From the NCBI RefSeq assembly GCF_949628215.1, contig NC_134288.1, forward strand, positions 7,447,682 through 7,511,681: DNA of 64,000 nt, given 5' to 3'. The stretch comes from Phalacrocorax aristotelis (taxonomy: Eukaryota; Chordata; Aves; Suliformes; Phalacrocoracidae). The position numbers and the translations under genes are program-made. How positions within the stretch are numbered: position 1 is the first letter of the stretch; every line of letters starts with the position of its first letter. The notes under the pieces are model-generated. The model was not told where the DNA came from and ran no database searches. It worked only from the letters and a program-made list of their open reading frames with translations. Positions 57,601 through 64,000 of the stretch are shown here, one piece after another.

Positions 57601-60070
57601 TCTGTCAAGCCTTCGCTATGTCTTCTGAGTTGTTCCTCACGACTTTTGGACTCTTGGACTGTTTTTTACACTTTCTAGGTCTTACCTGTTATTATGGGGT
57701 GATATTTCACCTCAGGGTCTTGCTTTGTTTGGCTTCCATAGATCTTAAGCAGTGCTGCTACCTTTTTGTTTCATTGTTTGGGAATCTTTATGGCTATAGT
57801 CTTCTTCCAGAGGCAGGCTATGGAAGCAATGTGCTCTCTTAACTTCGCTGTCCTCCTCCTGCCATCAGAGGCCAGGCCTGCTGCTGACAGGTCAGTTGGG
57901 CTTTCACACACACAGATGTTTCCATTCATAATTCATCCGAACCAATTTTAGTACTGGTTACAAACCTCTACATCAGTGGATACTTTCTTCTGTGTACGTA
58001 CTTAAAAACCTGTGTGAGAAGACAGTTACCCACTGTAGCAAGCGCCTACTGGGTACTCTTAGGACACCAGGATTACTGCAAGGATAAAATGATGAATATA
58101 GGAATAACAACCAAACCCCTGAGATCCAACAGAGATCTCCAGCTCCATCCTGGCCCTTGCACAACCTACATCTTGTTTTGGCTGGATTTTGCTGCAGCGG
58201 CACGAGACCATGTATAACATTCAGAAAGCAACAGATTCTGGACTTATGTGTAACTTCTTCCTGCCAACCACTTTTCTTTCTGAAAATGGAGCAGAAAGAC
58301 AAAAATGGGCCTGCAACAGAAGTGTGCTAGCTGCCGTAGCCCCTGACAAGTAGTACTCATCGGCTTTTTTTGTGCTTGCTGGCTACTGCTGAGATGGTTA
58401 AGTTGTGGCAAGCTAAGGTGATTTTTACCTTAGAAAAGCACAGCAGGTGATGACTAGCAAAGGCTCAGAGGATTGTTCTTGTATTATCTGAGACGAGTCT
58501 GCCTGTCCAGCAAGGAAGCACCTTGTTGTTAGCCACATAATCTCTCTTTTTCCCATCATGAGGGCAGCACCGGCCCAAGCCCTGCTTGAAGCCACTGTTG
58601 TGACAAAGGCTGGAGGCAGAATGCAGCCTGGCATGTGTGCTGGTGTCACGGGCATCTCGCACCTCTTGGCTTTGTTCTGTCTCTTGCTGTTTCATAAGCT
58701 ACAGCTTGTACCAGTTCTCTCTCCATGCATAGAGGGCTCATGTGAACCAATGCTGGGACTTAGGCTAGGAGAGCTACCTGCCCTTCTCTGGTTCGCTGTG
58801 GAGCAGTAACTAAAAGGAAGCTGGAGAAAATACTGGCCTGGCTTGTGACCATATGGCCGTGTGAAAATTCACTTTCCTTCACCAAGAATTATCCATCGTC
58901 ATTCAAGAATTACCAAGACTTGATTCTTAAATGCACCATTCAGGAGATTCATGTCATAGCTGTTCACTGAATGTCTCTCTCTCAGTATCCAAAGCCAGGA
59001 GACTTCTAGACTCTTACAGCAAATTATCTTTAGGGGCCTCCTTATATCCAAGTGCTTTTAAAAATGTCATGAAATGTGTTGTGAATACAGTTCAGGCTAT
59101 ACAAAATCAAGACCTTTTGAGATGGAAACCAGGAAAGGCATGGAGATTGTTTCTGTAATATGCCAAGAAATTAGTCAGCCTGTTCAGCAGCAGGACATCT
59201 TTTTGTGCTGTTAAGCTTGACCAGCACAGCTCAGAGAGAATGTGACCTTGAGAGCTTTAGTTAGAGCAGTAAATACCGTGAATCCCACCTTCAGCAACCT
59301 CTTGGGAACAGCAGAATTGCTTTCTGAAGGCAGGTAGCTATCTTTTATTCAGTGCGTCTGACATGACTTGCGATTTGCTAAAAATGGAGCCAGCCTGGTA
59401 AGGTGGGGAAGGGAATGGGGGAGGTCTTTGTACTAATTCACTGCACAGTTTTTATAGCTCTGTTTAGGTGACAGAATTCATACAGCAGAAGGAATCGGAT
59501 ACGTGAGCGGAGTACAGTGTGTTACAGCACATAAGACAGCACGTCACAGTACTAAAAATGTTACAGAAAGTGGAGTAGCCAGAAGAGAAGCGGATCTTGT
59601 TGAGAGGCAGAGACGGGGATATTGCCTGGCAGAAGAGAGGTGTGCAGTTGGTGGGGTTAGGTTGGGTTTGGGTCCCGCAGGGATAGATGCTCATAGGAAA
59701 CCTTTCCAGTCAAAGTGAAGGCTCCTGCAGCATTCACATCGGCTTTGACACAAGGTACGGGGCTGTGTGCCCCATCTCCTAACAGTGTAGTCAGATACAT
59801 ATTGCATTAATAATTCCTCATGTTCACCATAAATATTTTAACAATGGGGCAGTGGACATTAAATTAACCAGTTCTGCCTTCCTCCTTAGTTAATAGATAT
59901 CTACTTGGCTTCTGCATGCAAGATGCGATTTGAAAGACCTTAGCATGTAATATGAATGTATGTGATTGTTATAGAGTACATTACTGCTCCCTGAAATTGG
60001 ACTTCTGATGGGGTTTTTAAATGCTCAAATCACATAACTGTCAAATATGTTATCAGTCCCAGAGGAGGTT

Positions 60071-60090
60071 CCCCCCCGCACCCCCCCTCC
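60071..60090. repeat. C-rich tract (C7GCAC7TCC)
   Basis: A short C-rich run resembling the C7GC8 tract at 47670-47685. It could form an i-motif or, on the other strand, a G-quadruplex. Simple repeat. Confidence 0.85.
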
Positions 60091-61009
60091 GCTTTCTTCT
60101 AGATGAAGGAGGTATGTGTTGCTGTCCCTGGTTTTAAAGACAGAGCTGTAGAACTTAGCTAATGTTAGATGTAGACGTACAGCAAATTTGTTAGTTCAGC
60201 TGTGCAATTCAAACCATTCAGTTGCACGGCTGTGTTTAGGCAACTTGCTTATTAATTGCAACTTTGTGTGCTAAGAGGACAAAAAAAAGGCTTTTGGAAA
60301 ATATTTATGAAAACAGAACAATAATTTCTGAACCCCGGGCCCAAACACGTCCCATGTACACACTGGACACAGTGGGACACCTCTTTAAGAGTGTATCATT
60401 CCTAAAGGCTTGAGTTGATGGCAGATAGGCGGTTGTGTGAATAGTGTGAATAAATCCATGAAAAGGACAAGACAAAATGTTATCTTCCGAAAATAGCTGT
60501 TCCCTGGGTGTGCGGTGGGGTGGCTGTGTTGAAGCCGTTTGGCTTCACCGCTACCCCACCTGGCTCAGCCCACGGCAGCAGAGCAGTGCAGCTCTGCAAA
60601 AGTCAAGATGTGCATTTGTAATAAAGACACAGTAATGGGGATTTGGTCCAAGGAGGGGATGCACAACGTCTTCTCAGAATCCCCCTCTTCTTGACAGAGC
60701 ACCTCAACAAGAGGGTGTTACGCTGAGCCTGTGAAGGGAGCAGGAGGTTAATACCACACTCTGCATTTCTTCTGCACAGAGATAGCAGCCAGTGTGTGGC
60801 CACTACAAGTTGGTACAGTCGAGACCAGTCCCAAAGTCTTGTGAGATAGAATTAAGAAGTATTGTATTGAGGACAAAAGAAAGGAAATATGCTGGTCTGT
60901 AATTTGAACTGGTAAGTCACAAGTGGTGTTGAGGACTGATGTGCAAAGATGAAAGGCTAGAAAAAGATTTGGAAGGAAAAAGTAAAGCAAAGCACAGGAG
61001 TAAATTCTC

Positions 61010-61130
61010 TAGGGAGGGATTTTAAGAACAGGTTAGACAAGCAGCTGTCATGAATGATGTAAATAAAGCTGCTCTGACCTTGGGACCTGGGTGTGGTCTG
61101 GGTGACCTGTGGAGATGCCTTCTTACCATA
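61010..61130 (+). repeat. Ancient CR1-type LINE 3' tail
   Basis: GGGATTTTAAGAACAGGTTAGACAAGCAGCTGTCATGAATGATGTAAAT closely follows the 3' UTR phrase of old amniote CR1 families (TTTAAGAACAGGTTAGACAAACACCTGTCAGGGATGGTCT). After it, GGTGTGGTCTGGGTGACCTGTGGAG parallels the GGACTAGATGACCTCTCGAGG block. No coding part remains. It is older than the CR1 copies at 10.2, 33.8 and 44.5 kb. Confidence 0.55.
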
Positions 61131-64000
61131 TTTCCTGCGAGTTTTGCAAGGTTTTGACAAGCTGATTCTGCAGACGCTTGCAGCAGCGTAATGGTATACC
61201 TGGCATACAGAGTCCAGAAGCAATTTAAAAATAGATCTAGAAAAGAGGTCAGACAAACTCCACATGGACAGGAAAAGAAATTAATGATACATTTTCCCTA
61301 AATGTGTCTGTGCCGTTACATGCTCTGCATGCTAATGTGCAGTGAATGTCGATGGGTGGGGGTGCAGAAGAGGCTGAACAGAGCCATGTATGTGGTATGA
61401 GAGGGATCAGCACAGGTACTCTGAGTTTTCTTTATACCGTTTCATATTGAAATCAGCATTGTCCATCTAAGCATTCAAATCCTGATCAGTTTATGAGCAA
61501 ACTTTGAAAAGCTAGTTCTCCATCTGAATATAAACGAAGACCAGCAGCCTTGCAGTGCATGATGCTTTGCATGTGGAGAGGAAGGGCACAGATCTTTGCG
61601 ATGGGTATGTCAGGAAATGCTGCTGCCTTGAAAGAGCAGAGAAGTAAGCAGCTGGCAAAGCGCCTTTAAGCCACTCTTAAATTACACTACAGAGAACAGA
61701 TTTCGTATGCCTTGACCTACAGCATGCAACGCAGGAGCAGAGTCTGCAGAGACTGCTGCACAGATTTCCTAAATAATCAGGATTATGAATGTTGTGTTCA
61801 AAAAGGAGAACATCTAGGCAATCTCAGCCCCAGTTTGAGCACACAGTTCCTAAGACTGAGTGAATACACAGTTTTATTCTGCATATAAATGTGTCACAGA
61901 AGTACTAAATGGTTTATGCAGTCACTTTTTTCATAAAGCCGTGACTGGTAATTAGGTACATGTTCTGTGTGGGGACTGCATACGGACATTGCTTGTGGCG
62001 CCTGGAGCCGCTGGGCTCGGCTTGGGGCTCCTCCTGCCAGCTGTAGCCTCGCAGGCCAGTGTCTGCGTGGTCTTGTCTCCCTCTCGCGGGTGTCCAAACG
62101 ACTGCAATGAGAGAAGTTGTCCCCTGCTGTCCCAAGGTGTGTCCATGCTGTGATGCCTTCAGCATGGCGTGGAGGTATCCACGCTGGCCAGCTGGCGTGC
62201 CAGCGACAGCTTGCGCTTAGGAATGGGTATTTTATCCGTGTGTCTGAAATGGGGTTTGCAGCCTGTGCTGAACCAAGGGGTGGAACTGGTACCTGTGCAA
62301 ACAAAACTAATGTTTGTGCAGGTTTCTGCTGATGCTGCTTCACACTGGTGGGCTCAGAGACCCCAGGATCAGTAGCCTCCAGAGTGTCGTCCTGCTGTTG
62401 TCCCTGCTCTGCTTCCTTTCCTACAGCCGAGGGCCATGTTCCGTGGGTCGCCCAGCAAAATCTCCTTCATTTGTCCTTGACACCCCAGAGGTGTCGCTGA
62501 CCTCCCTGTACTCTCTGAGTGCCTTCAGGTCAATAACAGTCACATTTAACTTAAAAGCAATTCCACAGCGAAACCCATAATCTTCAACTTCATTAAAATC
62601 ATTCTCATTCAGCTGAGGCAAAGCAGAGCCCATGAATCACGATTAGTGGAAGCAGAGGGCCAGAGAAGAGATAATTAATTTCTCTTTCCTGTTCAAAAGG
62701 CTGCGCTGCCCTTGCTCAGTGGAGGATTTGTGCCCTTTAGACAAAAGGCTGACAAGTGTCACCTGTTAATCTTCTCTGCGTGCAGCTGTTTGTCAGCACG
62801 AGATGGTCCTGCCGCAGCCCCGGTCCCCGGGGCACTGCTGCTTATGACAGTTGCTATTTGCAAGTCAGCTGCGAAATGTTCCCACTTTATTCCTCCAGCT
62901 ATTTTTAGCACTTCTTTTTAGATTGCAATAAAAAATGAAGACATCTTGTATTGGCAATAACCAGGTTGTAGCAATCCCTTAAGGGAGAGGCATGTTTGGT
63001 GATGGGAGAGAAAGGGCTTTCCAGGGCCACTCCAGTGCTTGTGAAACCCATCTGCTGGCTGTCACCCAGGGTGGAGCAGCCGCTGTCACCTGCAGCGGAT
63101 CCCTTCGGGAGTACATCTCCCTGTCAGCACATCCAGTGTGTGGTGGTTCAGCTGGAGAGCTGGTTGCTGAATCAAAAGCAGGGTAGAAACGGCTCAGTTT
63201 CTTCAGAGGTCAGGCAGGAAAAGTCTGCTGAGCATGCAGCATGTGGCAGAGTGGCGGGGAGGGCTCTTGGGAGCACCAGGGCTGTGTTTAAAGACCTGAA
63301 AGAAGTCACAGTGGTCCCTGAAGCTCTTTTTCCTCCCTGCTTTAGCTGCAGGAAAAGCAAGTGAGTGAACGGGGAAGGTCTGTCCCACAGATCTCAGAAT
63401 CACACTATGTGCGGCCCCATCACCTCAGCATCCCAGCTTCTCTCTAAGCACTTGACAGAGCTCACTGAGCTGGATTTGAGCATCCTAAATTTAGACAGTG
63501 CAGCTAAATGGTCCCCGCTGTTTTTAATTCACATTCATACTATATTTCTGCAGTTTTATTTTCCCCTTCCCTCTCCTCTCAAGGGAGAAGCAATGGCCTT
63601 CTTGGAGGTAGCTTATGATTTTTCCAGACAGAAATTGTTTCCATTCCAGGGTTATTGGCAATACCCAAATATATGTCCAGGAATCAGTCAAAGCCAAGAA
63701 ACCTGATTTAGAGCTGCTGCTTCTAATGTCTAATAAAGCACCACTGCAAAAGGTCAGCCTCTGTGCAACGTAGCAGCCAGTCCCACCACCTAATGGCATA
63801 ATCTGTTGGAAGAATTAATTCCCTATGTTTTCCCTTCCCAGTCAAATATAAGAACAATGGGGTTCATTAACTGTCTAATGTAATATTAGCTTTCATATAG
63901 TGCTAGTAAACCTATTAAGTGAGGCTGCTATCCAAACTACGAAACTATCTTGACCTTGGCCTGTGTTTTTAAGTGGGTTTTTGCCATTCCTCTCAAGATC

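Larger units (their letters stand above)
54670..64000 (+). other. RIMS4: RIMS4 intron 2, incomplete at right edge
   Basis: Begins with a consensus donor GTAAGT (54670-54675), phase 2. At least 9.3 kb lies in the window. I looked for the next exon (the expected residues begin Asn-Leu-Asn-Tyr and lead to the C2B domain) and did not find it. Apart from the old CR1 tail at 61.0 kb and a C-rich tract at 60.07 kb, there is nothing specific. Open frames under 125 codons look like chance. Confidence 0.85.

Noticed and set aside
54670..64000. Next RIMS4 exon (C2B region)
   Set aside because: I searched the remaining sequence and frames for the expected Asn-Leu-Asn-Tyr start and C2B residues and found none; it must lie to the right of the window.

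Overview
The window reads as a stretch of bird nuclear DNA. Three truncated CR1 LINE copies carry the avian/reptilian 3' end (tails close to ATTCTATG), coding sequence is very sparse, there is one strong CpG-island promoter, and introns are tens of kilobases long. No prokaryotic gene organisation, rRNA, tRNA or CRISPR array was seen. I cannot name the species; 'bird' rests on the CR1 type and on recognition of the single gene.

The only protein-coding gene I can support is RIMS4 (RIM4-gamma, a short neuronal RIM-family protein) on the + strand. The first coding exon (ATG at 17808, donor at 17905) lies inside a CpG island at about 17.39-18.56 kb. The second coding exon is at 54528-54669. The two join in frame (phase 1) and give 79 residues, about 30% of a roughly 270-residue protein. 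The exons for the C2B domain lie beyond the right edge. Intron 1 is about 36.6 kb, and the window ends 9.3 kb into intron 2.

Layout: 1-282 is a GAGGA tandem repeat running off the left edge. 283-17.34 kb is the upstream flank. It holds a (CTC)26 tract with an adjacent perfect CRE palindrome, old SINE/LINE-like remnants near 6.3, 13.1 and 14.9 kb, an AT-rich block at 8.2-9.5 kb, a 50-bp tandem duplication and a CR1 tail at 10.2 kb. 17.34-18.56 kb is a T9G36 homopolymer followed by the promoter and exon 1. 17.9-54.5 kb is intron 1, with two CpG-enriched patches (21.2 and 28.4-28.7 kb, the latter with CCAAT boxes and an RFX-type X-box), CR1 copies at 33.8 and 44.5 kb, and a decayed CR1/L3-type LINE at 50.3-51.3 kb. 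54.7-64.0 kb is intron 2 with one further old CR1-like tail at 61.0 kb.

The most notable structure is the RIMS4 leader: a 36-base G run, then a YY1-type AAGATGGCGGC motif whose ATG opens an 89-codon uORF, then a second uORF in strong context that starts 3 nt after the first stop and runs across the RIMS4 ATG in another frame, plus an in-frame CTG in good context 21 codons upstream. No convincing new protein system was found; the candidates below are regulatory or repeat-derived.
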